Source: Pseudomonas sivasensis
GTDB taxonomy: Bacteria > Pseudomonadota > Gammaproteobacteria > Pseudomonadales > Pseudomonadaceae
Direction of reading: 5' to 3'
DNA length: 64,000 nt
NCBI RefSeq assembly: GCF_013778505.1
Contig: NZ_JAAOWU010000003.1
Coordinates: forward strand, 310,001 to 374,000
Shown here: piece by piece, positions 16,333-25,109 of the stretch
How the letters are laid out: each line of letters starts with the position of its first letter
Numbering within the stretch: position 1 is the first letter of the stretch
Translations under genes and position numbers: made by a program
The notes under the pieces: model-generated
Databases searched by the model: none
The model's input: only the letters and a program-made list of their open reading frames with translations
What the model was told of the DNA's origin: nothing

Positions 16333-17760
16333 TTAAATCCGAAAGCCCTGATAGCTCTCAGCCCACTGCTGCTGAGCCGCCAATGCAATCTTCAAACGTC
16401 CAATCTGCTCTCGAACCCGCTCCGGTGCCGTCCCACCCCAGCCACTGCGTGCCGCAATCGCCGCTTCCAGGGTCAAGCAATCCCGCACCTCAGGCAGCAG
16501 CCGAGCATCCACCTCGGCCAACATCGCCGTTGAGGCTTCCCACAACTCAATCTCATGCTTCTCACAGGCTTGTACCAACGCGCCGGTAATCTCATGGGCC
16601 TCCTTGAACGGCACACCACGGGTGGCTAGCCAATCCGCCACCTCGGTCGCCAAGGTAAAACCCATCGGTGCCTGGCGCCGCAGTTCGTCCACCTGGACTT
16701 TCATGGTCGCCACCATCCCGGCCATGGCTGGAAGTACCAGCAGCAACGTGTCCACGCTGTCCAACACGCTGTGTTTGTCTTCACTCAAATCGCGGTTGTA
16801 CGACAGCGGCAAGGATTTGAGCGTCGACATCAACCCGGTCAGGTTGCCAATCAAACGCCCAGCTTTGCCCCTGGCCAGTTCGGCAATGTCCGGGTTCTTT
16901 TTCTGCGGCATGATCGAGCTGCCGGTAGCGTAGGCATCGTCCAACACCACCCAGCGAAACTGGCGCGACGACCACAGGCAAAACTCCTCCGACAGCCGCG
17001 AAATATTCACCCCGAGCATGCCCGACACAAACAGGAACTCCGCCACATGGTCACGGCTGGCCACAGCGTCGATCGAGTTTTCACACGGCCCGGTGTAGCC
17101 CATTTCCTTGGCCGAATGCTCCGGCCTCCGCGCAATCGCCGAGCCCGCCATTGCTGCGGCGCCCAATGGCGACAACGCCGTACGCGCATCCCAATCCACC
17201 AGGCGCTGTACATCGCGCAACATCGACTGCGCGTGAGCCAGTAAGTGGTGGGCGAACACGATGGGTTGCGCCTGCTGCAAATGGGTAAAGCCGGGGCAGA
17301 TGCTCTCGACATGCTGCTCGGCCTGTTCCACCAACGCCTGCTGCAAACCCAACACCTCGGTGGTGATGGTTCGCGCATGGTCCCGTAGGAAAAGGCGCAA
17401 ATCGTTGGCGGTTTGATCATTACGCGAACGCCCGGCGCGCAGCTTGCCGCCCAGGGCGCCCAGGCGCTCGGTCAATACGCGTTCGATAAAGGTGTGTACG
17501 TCCTCGTCATCCAGGGTTGGATGCAGGCGGCCGGCGGCGAAGTCTTCACCGATGCGGTCCAGGGCTTCGAGGGTGCGCAAGGTCTCCGATTCATCCAGCA
17601 AACCGGCGCGCTGCAATTCACGGGCATGGGCACGGGAGCCGGCCAGGTCGTAGGGCGTCAGGCGAAAATAGCGCTCAGGGCAACGTGACAACGCGGCCAA
17701 CGCAGCAGACGGACCGGTCTTGAAACGAGCGCCCCAAAGGCGGTCGGTGGACTGAGACAT
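16333..17760 (-). CDS. Argininosuccinate lyase paralogue
   Basis: A 475-residue member of the fumarase/aspartase superfamily. The signature loop SSIMPQKKNPD, the RSRNDQ motif and the THLQQAQPIVFAHH stretch are those of argininosuccinate lyase, so it should split a C-N bond to release fumarate. In Pseudomonas the housekeeping argH is normally beside algR/hemC, not beside a transporter, so this is likely a second copy with a catabolic job on an imported amino-acid adduct. It is the first gene of a run with an amino-acid ABC transporter and is divergent from a LysR regulator. Specificity is inferred only. Confidence 0.85.
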   Translation of the reverse strand: MSQSTDRLWGARFKTGPSAALAALSRCPERYFRLTPYDLAGSRAHARELQRAGLLDESETLRTLEALDRIGEDFAAGRLHPTLDDEDVHTFIERVLTERLGALGGKLRAGRSRNDQTANDLRLFLRDHARTITTEVLGLQQALVEQAEQHVESICPGFTHLQQAQPIVFAHHLLAHAQSMLRDVQRLVDWDARTALSPLGAAAMAGSAIARRPEHSAKEMGYTGPCENSIDAVASRDHVAEFLFVSGMLGVNISRLSEEFCLWSSRQFRWVVLDDAYATGSSIMPQKKNPDIAELARGKAGRLIGNLTGLMSTLKSLPLSYNRDLSEDKHSVLDSVDTLLLVLPAMAGMVATMKVQVDELRRQAPMGFTLATEVADWLATRGVPFKEAHEITGALVQACEKHEIELWEASTAMLAEVDARLLPEVRDCLTLEAAIAARSGWGGTAPERVREQIGRLKIALAAQQQWAESYQGFRI

Positions 17761-17953
17761 GGGTATTCCTCACGCTTGTTTTTAGAAGAGTCGGAGGCAG
17801 TAAAAAAAGGTTTTCAACTAAACTGAATCAGCGTCTGACGCGCCGTATTCAAGGTTGCCAAGGGCGGATGTTTATGTTCATTATCGCCGCCTGGCTATGT
17901 TCAAGGATTGGGTTGAAGCCTGTTGAATATAGTACTTGAGGTCAACGCGTATT

Positions 17954-18913
17954 ATGGAAACTCCACTTTCCACTTCTGGAAACCTGCCACCCAAACCGGG
18001 CACAAGACCACCGCTGCAACTGAGCGGACTGGACTTCAAATTGCTGCGGGTATTCATGGCCGTGGTCGAAGCCGGCGGCTTCAGTGCTGCGCAAAACGAG
18101 CTGAACGTGGGGCTGGCGGCCATCAGTAAACAGATCTCTGACCTCGAGATTCGTATCGGCATGCGCCTGTGTACACGGGGTCGAGAAGGCTTCGGGCTGA
18201 CCGAAGAAGGGAAGTTAGTGTATCAAGCGTCCATCGAGTTATTTACCTCGGTGGATAGTTTCAGAGACAAGCTTAGTTCGGCGCAAAACGAGCTTATTGG
18301 TGACCTTAGTGTCGGGGTTATTGATAACACCGTGTCGGATGTTAATTCCCCGCTTATTACCGCATTGGGAAAATTACATAGCGAATCACCAAAAATAAGA
18401 TTGCGCCTACAGGCTTCACAGTTGGACGAAGTTGAACGCGGCGTGGTGGAGGGCCGGTTAATCGTCGGTATCGTTCCCGTGTACCAGCGCCGTGAAGAGT
18501 TCGATTACTTCCCGCTGTACGAAGAAAAGGCTCACGCCTACTGCGCCGTAGGACACCCGCTTTTTACTGCGAGCGACATTACGCCGGAGGTGCTGCGCCA
18601 ATATGAAGTGGTCAACCATCGTTATGCGATCCATCGCGACAAGACTAACTTCGTCAATTACGACAGCCAGTCCGCCTCCGCTTCGCAAGTCGAAGCCGTC
18701 GCGATCCTGATCCTTACTGGCCGTTTCCTCGGTTTCTTGCCCGAACACTACGCCAAGCCCATGGTAAGAGAAGGGCGCCTTCGCGCACTGTGCCCGGAGC
18801 AAGTTCACCTGAGCACCGCCTTCAACCTCATCCTGCGCCACAACGCTCCGCGCAGCCCGATGGTAAAAGCCTTTGCGGCGGCGTTGGGCGTAGACCTCAA
18901 AGCCGCTGTCTGA
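17954..18913 (+). CDS. LysR-family regulator of the argH/ABC unit
   Basis: A 319-residue LysR protein. The DNA-binding helices are at about residues 25-85 (LLRVFMAVVEAGGFSAAQNELNVG), preceded by an unusual proline-rich N-terminal 22 residues. The ATG at 17954 is chosen; a TTG six codons upstream is possible. It is divergent from the argH paralogue across 193 bp that contain two TATGTTCA copies, candidate binding sites. Its last 21 codons are duplicated twice downstream within the 262-bp tandem repeat. Confidence 0.87.
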   Translation: METPLSTSGNLPPKPGTRPPLQLSGLDFKLLRVFMAVVEAGGFSAAQNELNVGLAAISKQISDLEIRIGMRLCTRGREGFGLTEEGKLVYQASIELFTSVDSFRDKLSSAQNELIGDLSVGVIDNTVSDVNSPLITALGKLHSESPKIRLRLQASQLDEVERGVVEGRLIVGIVPVYQRREEFDYFPLYEEKAHAYCAVGHPLFTASDITPEVLRQYEVVNHRYAIHRDKTNFVNYDSQSASASQVEAVAILILTGRFLGFLPEHYAKPMVREGRLRALCPEQVHLSTAFNLILRHNAPRSPMVKAFAAALGVDLKAAV

Positions 18914-19631
18914 TCAACCTGTGGTGAGCGGGCTTGCCCCGCGCTGGGCTACGCAGCAGTCCCAATAAAAACGCCGCATGCTGTCAGACAGCATGCGGCG
19001 TTTGGTTTTAGGGCCGCTACGCGCCCCAGCGCGGGGCAAGCCCGCTCACCACAATGGTCAGCGCAGCGCTTTCGCCCGCTTCTTCTTCGCCTGAAAATGC
19101 CGAAACGCCCCACGCAGCCCGATGGTAAAAGCCTTTGCGGCGGCGTTGGGCGTAGACCTCAAAACCAGTGTCTGACCAACCTGTGGTGAGCGGGCTTGCC
19201 CCGCGCTGGGCTGCGCAGCAGTCCCAATAAAAACGCCGCATGCTGTCAGATAGCATGCGGCGTTTGGTTTTAGGGCCGCTACGCGCCCCAGCGCGGGGCA
19301 AGCCCGCTCACCACAATGGTCAGCGCAGCGCTTTCGCCCGCTTCTTCTTCGCATGAAAATGCCGAAACGTCCCACGCAGCCCGATGGTAAAAGCCTTTGC
19401 GACGGCGTTGGGCGTAGACCTCAAAACCTATGTCTGATCAACCTGTGGTGAGCGGGCTTGCCCCGCGCTGGGCTGCGCAGCAGTCCCAATAAAAACGCCG
19501 CATGCTGTCAGACAGCATGCGGCTTTTGGTTTTAGGGCCGCTACGCGCCCCAGCGAGGGGCGAGCCCGCTCACCACAATATGGTCAGCGCAGCGCTTTCG
19601 CCCGCTTCTTCTTCGCATGAAAATGCCGAAA
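18851..19631. repeat. 262-bp unit in three tandem copies
   Basis: Copies begin at 18851, 19113 and 19375 (period 262) and the third ends near 19631 with a two-base insertion. Copies 1 and 2 differ at about eight positions. Each unit holds, in order, the last 21 codons of the upstream LysR gene, an outward-facing REP pair, a 31-base terminator hairpin, and the last 15 or so codons of the convergent HAD gene. Only the first copy is joined to the LysR gene and only the third to the HAD gene. Reading frames and stop codons of the gene ends are kept in the copies. Confidence 0.92.
18971..19001. terminator. Bidirectional terminator hairpin, with copies at 19233 and 19495
   Basis: A perfect 14-bp stem ACGCCGCATGCTGT / ACAGCATGCGGCGT with a three-base loop is flanked by A-rich and T-rich tracts, suiting the convergent LysR and HAD genes. 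It recurs at 19233-19263 with one mismatch and at 19495-19525 with another, because it is part of the triplicated unit. Confidence 0.85.
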
Positions 19632-20240
19632 ATGCGCATCCTGCGCCGCCGCCAACAACTCCCGGTCCCCGCGCGTATCGCCCCAGGCCCGGAGCCGATA
19701 CTCCCCCAGGTCTCCGTACACCGCCTCAAGCCGCAGCACCTTGTTCTCACACCGGCAGTTATTCCCCGTGAGCTTGCCGGTCAACACCCCGTCGACTACC
19801 TCAAGCTCGGTGCCAATCAACTTGATCCCAAGTCGATTGGCAAACGGCTGCAACACTAACGCAGGCGAAGCCGAACACAATGTCACCTCCGCGCCGGAGC
19901 CCAACTCCTGCTCCACCGACAACACTCCGGCCGGGCGCATCAACCGCGCCCAATTGCGCTGGCAATACTCCTCGGCCTTCTGTTGCACCCACGTCTTCTC
20001 CACCCCTGTCATAAAAGTGCGGATCAACTGCGCTTTCAACTCATCCCGGCTGATCTGCCGAACCAAAAAGCGCAGCCCAGGCACCGCCAGCTTGACCATC
20101 CGGCCATAGAACTCGCCGGTACCAAAGGCAAACTTGAGGAAGGGCACGAAACTGTCGTGGTGGGTCAGGGTGCCGTCGAAGTCAAAGACGGAAAGTACTT
20201 TGGCGTCAGCGGGGCCGGCTTCGAGCATGTCTGGGTTCAC
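19584..20240 (-). CDS. HAD-superfamily (IB) phosphatase
   Basis: A 218-residue soluble phosphatase-type protein. Motif I is FDFDGTLTHHDS with the nucleophile Asp20 and Asp22; motif II is TLCSASPA with the conserved serine; motif III/IV is YRLRAWGDTRGDRELL, with Lys in CENKVLRL. The arrangement is that of HAD-IB enzymes such as phosphoserine- or lipid-phosphate phosphatases. The substrate is unknown. The ATG at 20240 or the internal one at 20228 could be used. Its 3' end is the third copy of the downstream repeat unit. Confidence 0.87.
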   Translation of the reverse strand: MNPDMLEAGPADAKVLSVFDFDGTLTHHDSFVPFLKFAFGTGEFYGRMVKLAVPGLRFLVRQISRDELKAQLIRTFMTGVEKTWVQQKAEEYCQRNWARLMRPAGVLSVEQELGSGAEVTLCSASPALVLQPFANRLGIKLIGTELEVVDGVLTGKLTGNNCRCENKVLRLEAVYGDLGEYRLRAWGDTRGDRELLAAAQDAHFRHFHAKKKRAKALR

Positions 20241-20300
20241 GGGTTGGCCTCGGTCCTATCTAGTATTTTTTGAGCGTGCATCAGGTGTGACAGCAGGAGT

Positions 20301-21013
20301 TTACTCCCGTGCCAATCTTCCGACCTTGGCGTAAAGCCCCTCGGTGAAAGCCTCCCGGTCACTCGACCGGTGACAACGCTGATGGCAATTGGGGCACAAG
20401 GCTACAGCATTGGTGATGCGATCCGAACCCTTCTGGGCTAGGTGCTTGACGTGATGTACTTCAAGAAATGGCAAACCGTCGACCTCAAACGGCGCGTTAG
20501 AGCCGCAGCCTTCGCAGACGCCCTCGGCCTCTTTCAGTACCCAAGCGCGTACCTTTGGGTCTCGAACAAAAGCGGTGCTGACGGTCGAGACCTTCTGCGG
20601 CTGGGCAATGCCGTCCGGTAGCTGAGTGAAAGGTTGCTGCTGCAGTTTGGACGCACGGCGGATAAGCGTTTGCTCGTCTGCTGTTTGGGCGGCGTCTTCG
20701 GATTCGAATACACCCTGCGCGGCAAGTGCTTGGCGGATGCGTTGTTCGACGCCTGAGCCTACGTTCTTCGCAGGCTTATAGCCTTCGATGCGGTCCCAGC
20801 CCATACGCACAAGCACGGTGGAGATGTTTTGCATGCGGAATTCGATGGAGCCCTTTGCACGGCCTGCCACTGGACCTCACGCAGCAGGCGGTTTTCGAGG
20901 GCTTTGTTGAACGGTTGGCCGCTCTTTTCCCAGGCCAGCATCTTCAAGTACGCCTCGACCGCAGCTGCCAACTCCGCGTCGCTCCAGTCCGTTTTGTCTT
21001 TCGTAGTATCCAT
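20301..21013 (-). pseudogene. HNH endonuclease gene, frameshifted
   Basis: Two overlapping minus-strand frames together encode one HNH endonuclease. The N-terminal part (start MDTTKDKTDWSDAEL at 21013) reads to LLREV, and the rest begins GRAKGSIEFRMQNIS in the next frame. Restoring one G in the GGTCC at 20872-20876 would give a continuous LLREGPVAGRAKG, the sequence usual for the family. The C-terminal HNH site CEGCGS...LEVHHV...CPNCHQRCH is intact. The break may be a real mutation or a sequencing error. It is next to the left flank of the Tn7-like element. Confidence 0.75.
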
Positions 21014-21160
21014 ACAGCCGCCGAGGGTAGAAAACCCTCGGACGATACTGAGTAGCCATTATCGCGTCTACGAAATTTCCTACTAGCCAGAAGGATTTGG
21101 CGGTCAGCTACTTTGGTAAATTCGCTGCTTTGTAAGGAGAGTCTTTAGTGAGCTTGCATA

Positions 21161-21189
21161 AAAAAGCCCCGAACAAGTCAGGGCTTTTT
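21161..21189. terminator. Terminator hairpin
   Basis: AAAAAGCCC and GGGCTTTTT are complementary arms around an 11-base loop, with the stem ending in a T-run on the plus strand and an A-run on the left. It can terminate transcription on both strands and separates the HNH gene from the transposon operon. Confidence 0.75.
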
Positions 21190-21256
21190 GGTGTTGCTGT
21201 GCTAACCCCATTTTTCATTAACGCCTGAACTCACAAGCGTTGATTCTGTTGGTTTT

Positions 21257-21302
21257 TGTCAAAATCACAGATTAAACGATGTCAAGATTTCTCGATTTTT
21301 AT
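21257..21302 (+). repeat. Candidate TnsB-binding direct repeats (left end)
   Basis: Two sequences starting TGTCAA follow each other with a 23-base spacing (21257 and 21280), sharing TGTCAA, AT at positions 8-9 and C at position 12. Tn7-like ends usually carry arrays of about 20-bp TnsB sites with a TGTC-type start. The match is short and the partner repeats at the other end were not found, so this is tentative. Confidence 0.3.
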
Positions 21303-21406
21303 CTGTTTTAGGCAAAATAAGCTAGCAAATATTAAAAGGCTTAGCAATAAACCAGTCGAGCTAATAGTTAGTTATATTGGTAGGGTGTTAGTGGAGGAGA
21401 GGGGAG

Positions 21407-23896
21407 TTATATGAGATGATGTTTTACCGCATAATCCTGCAAAGCCGCCCGTTCAACCATCGGGTAGTCTGTATAAGGCAATAGCGGGTGGGCTACACTT
21501 AGCTTTTTCGTTCGGATCAGGTTGTGCGCAAGGTTAGGATGCCCTAAATATTTGTTGGCTTGTGAGGTGATGCAGTACTTTTCCATTATTAGTGAAATTT
21601 TTTGGATGTCACCTTCCAGCAGATAAATTGGCTGATTATTTCCAATCGCGTTAACAAAGCCGGACGCTATGAAGAGTCGAAAGAATGGTACTGCTGCAAG
21701 TTGGTGCCGTTTTCTCACGGTCGAGACTTTTTCTAGCAATAGCGCTCTTCCCGACTTGTAACCATTTGAGTTGGGGCGGCAGGGTAGTGAAAAAACTGCG
21801 GCAACATCGTCTATCTTATAGATTTGAGTTTTGAAAGAGGTGTTCGTTGCTTCAGGTAATGGATTTATTCCAAACCTGGATAATGTTCGGACTACGCATC
21901 GGATGGGGATGTTCAACCACTGGGCAATGATCAGTTCTGTGGTGTAATGATCATAGAATTCATCCACGCTTTTTTTCTTTAGTAGTTTTTTCAACCGGTT
22001 TGTTGTGTCTGCGAGATCCAATACTTTGGCATGGATCAGCTTCATTATCAATGCAGGTGGGAGGTGTAACTGGCGACTTGCCTCATAGTTGGTAATGCCC
22101 GATGCGTTAGCTTCAAAAGTCTCATCAGTAGTTATTAATGTAAGCACTTGAGAACGCAAAAAATGGTAAGAGGGATTTCTATCTACTCCGGGCCCCGTAA
22201 CTGGAGCGATGCCAGCCTGTTTAAGGACAGTACTGCTGGAGTGCAGCGTTAAGCCCAATAACTGTGCCGCTTCGGTGACACTTATGTAATTGAGTTTGAA
22301 TTGGACTAGCGTCTTCTCCTCGATTAGGTAGGCATTGTTTTTGGATCCGCCCACCGACGCTGAAATGAGTCCGGCGGCTATAAAATAACCAATTTGTGGC
22401 GGCCCGACCCCCAAAAATTTTGCTGCTGCCGAAGAGTTCAGCCAGGTTCCCGACTGGAGTGGGTCATGTTTCGGAAGCCCGAACCAACTTGCGTCACGCT
22501 TCTGATATTTTTTAGGGTGAGGGGTGCACCACTCAATCACTGCTTTGCTTGTTTCTATACTCATCACATGCAAACATAATCTTTGATTTCTGAATTCGGA
22601 GTTGCGCGCTTCTAAGTATCGAAGCGCTCGGTGTATTTTGTGTACGGGAATTAGAGTGTTGGCTGACAGCTTCTGCGTGGAAATGTATTGTTGGGAAAAA
22701 TTTTCCACGTCAGCAGAATCAAATAAAATGGAATTTTTCTGCCGTCTAATCGGGTGCAGTAGGATTTCGTTTATGGCCTCCCGTAATCCGGGTGTACTTA
22801 TCATCAGAGTTCTTTTTAGTTCCCCAAGCGTTATGCCTGCAATATATTTTTTTTGGCTAAACCCGTTTTTTAGTTTTAGTTGAAGTATGTGAGCATTCAT
22901 CGTTTGCACTTCCTTCCAATGGAAGCGACCCGTTGGCGGCAAATTGTTAAATGTTTGGCGAGCTTTTTTCCATTGATGTGGGTTTAAGTTTTGCCAGGCG
23001 CGAATTTGGCGTCCCGTTAAGGAAAATGATGACAATGGTTTTTGTGTGAGATCTCGTTGTACATTGTCACTTGTAGCCTTTTGACATAGGAAAGTTTTTA
23101 TGCAGTCCTGATATTGCTCCGCTGGGATTAGAGAAAGTTTAGCGCAAATAATTCGTTTTGGTACGTCGGGATAAAGTGCGTGCAGTTTTTCTAGATTGTA
23201 CATGACCGCCTTCCGGTCCCTGTCCAGCAACGCCAGCGCTATCATGACCAAGGTTCTTACTGCGCTGCACTCGTGTTGATCTTTTTTTAAAAACTCCAGA
23301 AGCAGCAGGTATTCTTCAAATTTTCTGAATTGTCCACAATCCCCTTGTCTAAACAAGTTCAAAAGCTTACGTTCAATGATCGCATCTTCAGGCCTGCACT
23401 GCGGTGACGTTGGCAGCTCTTTGCATCGGCACCTGCCGGATAACAGGTTGCACCAATTTAGATCCGTCCCACAGTGGGGACATTTATCCAGATACAGGCG
23501 TAAGTGATAAGGACAATAAACGGCAAGTCTCAGATCTTTGATGAAATACTCCTGGCCGGTTGCCCAGCATTCCGAGCAGAAGGCAGATCGTTCCTTTCGC
23601 ACCATCTCTGCTCTGACCACCTGCCCGCCGATTTTCAATGGTGGTGCTATTGGTAACGGCCCCACCGGCTCGTAGAACCCGCTCAGAAAGCGTTCCGTGT
23701 TCCAGCCAGATTGCGTTGCAATGGCCTGGATAATGGGGTGCGTGCGAGCTAATATCGGCCTGTAGAAGTTGGCTTCTCCAAAAAGGTCCTTAAGATCCGT
23801 TCTAACTGTACAACCATGCCGGATCGCCATACGTCTCAGCACGCTGGTCGGACTTTCTTCGGGAAGCGGGGCAGGCAGGAACAGTATCTTACTCAT
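21407..23896 (-). CDS. TniQ/TnsD-family target-selection protein of a Tn7-like transposon
   Basis: An 829-residue protein whose N-terminal 170 residues are the TniQ domain: FLPAPLPEESPTSVLRRMAIRHG, then zinc ligands Cys107/Cys110 in FCSECW, Cys128/His131 in YCPYHLRL and Cys139/Cys142 in KCPHCG. A long C-terminal region with helix-turn-helix-like stretches follows (for example NSSAAAKFLGVGPPQIGYFIAAGLI and YISVTEAAQLLGLT), typical of TnsD-type proteins that recognise a fixed site. The ATG at 23896 overlaps the end of the tnsC gene by eight bases and has an AGGAG site seven bases upstream. Its base composition is more A+T-rich than the neighbours, a sign of transfer. Confidence 0.85.
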   Translation of the reverse strand: MSKILFLPAPLPEESPTSVLRRMAIRHGCTVRTDLKDLFGEANFYRPILARTHPIIQAIATQSGWNTERFLSGFYEPVGPLPIAPPLKIGGQVVRAEMVRKERSAFCSECWATGQEYFIKDLRLAVYCPYHLRLYLDKCPHCGTDLNWCNLLSGRCRCKELPTSPQCRPEDAIIERKLLNLFRQGDCGQFRKFEEYLLLLEFLKKDQHECSAVRTLVMIALALLDRDRKAVMYNLEKLHALYPDVPKRIICAKLSLIPAEQYQDCIKTFLCQKATSDNVQRDLTQKPLSSFSLTGRQIRAWQNLNPHQWKKARQTFNNLPPTGRFHWKEVQTMNAHILQLKLKNGFSQKKYIAGITLGELKRTLMISTPGLREAINEILLHPIRRQKNSILFDSADVENFSQQYISTQKLSANTLIPVHKIHRALRYLEARNSEFRNQRLCLHVMSIETSKAVIEWCTPHPKKYQKRDASWFGLPKHDPLQSGTWLNSSAAAKFLGVGPPQIGYFIAAGLISASVGGSKNNAYLIEEKTLVQFKLNYISVTEAAQLLGLTLHSSSTVLKQAGIAPVTGPGVDRNPSYHFLRSQVLTLITTDETFEANASGITNYEASRQLHLPPALIMKLIHAKVLDLADTTNRLKKLLKKKSVDEFYDHYTTELIIAQWLNIPIRCVVRTLSRFGINPLPEATNTSFKTQIYKIDDVAAVFSLPCRPNSNGYKSGRALLLEKVSTVRKRHQLAAVPFFRLFIASGFVNAIGNNQPIYLLEGDIQKISLIMEKYCITSQANKYLGHPNLAHNLIRTKKLSVAHPLLPYTDYPMVERAALQDYAVKHHLI

Positions 23897-24845
23897 CCTC
23901 CGTCTCCTCACAGTCCAAAATGAGTTTCAACGCGTCGTCATAAGACAGTCCGAAGGGATTTCCGTTTGACAAGTTTTTCGGCATGTCTGCGTACTGACAA
24001 GCCGTAATGAAATCATCCATCCTCAACTCGAGCTTCTCATTGCGGTACAGGCATGTCTTCAGCGCATCGTTGATGACCAAACGCATGCGTTTTAAATTGC
24101 CTCTGGTACCCACATACAGAGGAGCCGCGATCGTTGGATCATTAAGGTGGACACCTCTTTCGAGCGGAGCCACCTGATACATCGCCCTGTCCAGATGTTT
24201 CAACGTCGCGTAGTAGTCGGAGTTATCTCCCGTTTCATAGCGGAAGTTTGAAAGCTCGGCGAAGTATGGATATCTGTTTTCAAAGGCTTCGTCTTCGCGG
24301 CGAATGTTACGGCACAGGCAGGTGCCTGAAAGGATTACCGGAATTCCGGAGCCGTTGAGCAGCGAAACAATCCATTGCAGGGAATCCAGTCGTACCTTCT
24401 CGGCCACAGTGGTGAAGCAGAGGCGTTGAATTTCGTCGAGAAAAATCACCCTTACCTGAGATGTTTTAAGACACGTGATGAGCTGATGGGTTAGCTTCTC
24501 AACGGTACCACTAGGGGTAGCGTTAATCAGCATGCGCAACATGTTCGTGATCAGGCCTTTGACGGTGGCCGGTGAGGGGACCTCGCAATAGAAGACAGGA
24601 AGATTGGAGTAAGTGCCGTCTTTACGATGAGTTTCTGCGTCCGCGACATAATGCTTGCGAAAGTAATTACACAGCGTGGACTTCCCTGTCCCGCTTGGGC
24701 CGCAAAGCAGGGCGCACGCTGGTTCACCTAGTGCCTCCGTATTCTCGATCGCATTCTGGATTTGCGAGAATGCGTGCCGGTACCGCGGATGGAAGACAAT
24801 TTTGCTTTTGAACGCTTTAAGTACTTGCTGACGCTCGAGCTCCAT
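23889..24845 (-). CDS. TnsC/TniB-type AAA+ ATPase of a Tn7-like transposon
   Basis: A 318-residue regulator ATPase that links target selection to the transposase. Walker A is GPSGTGKST at 49-57; Walker B is RVIFLDEIQ with Asp137-Glu138; the sensor region VILSGTCLCRNIRRED follows. It sits between tnsB and tniQ, as in Tn7-like and Tn5053-like elements, and overlaps the tniQ start. All ATPase motifs are intact, so it is probably functional. Confidence 0.9.
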   Translation of the reverse strand: MELERQQVLKAFKSKIVFHPRYRHAFSQIQNAIENTEALGEPACALLCGPSGTGKSTLCNYFRKHYVADAETHRKDGTYSNLPVFYCEVPSPATVKGLITNMLRMLINATPSGTVEKLTHQLITCLKTSQVRVIFLDEIQRLCFTTVAEKVRLDSLQWIVSLLNGSGIPVILSGTCLCRNIRREDEAFENRYPYFAELSNFRYETGDNSDYYATLKHLDRAMYQVAPLERGVHLNDPTIAAPLYVGTRGNLKRMRLVINDALKTCLYRNEKLELRMDDFITACQYADMPKNLSNGNPFGLSYDDALKLILDCEETEDE

Positions 24846-25109
24846 GATAGTGGACCTTTTGTGCGTGCGGACTGACGGATTATCAGGGCGTTGGGGACAC
24901 TGATGTCGGGGAGGTAGCCCGGCTGTGGCTCACTCCAAGAAGTGTTGCCGGCAGCCGGCTACATCGCTTTTCGCTAACAGAGACGGAGATTGGCGCAGCC
25001 CGTGTGGCTGACAGGGCAATGCTCTGCGAGTGGTCGTGATCGCTGGCTGGCACCGAGCTGGGTCTGAGAGGGCACAGGCGAGTGCCTCGACATTGGCATG
25101 TGCATGGCC

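Larger units (their letters stand above)
21014..21406. other. Intergenic segment flanking the Tn7-like operon
   Basis: No gene is seen. It contains a terminator-like hairpin at 21161-21189 and, at 21257 and 21280, two adjacent imperfect direct repeats starting TGTCAA. A change to A+T-rich DNA occurs near 21200. The left boundary of the mobile element is likely to be here. Confidence 0.5.

Noticed and set aside
18851..19631. CRISPR array
   Set aside because: The period is 262 bases and the units contain gene ends, REP sequences and a terminator; there are no short repeats with unique spacers.
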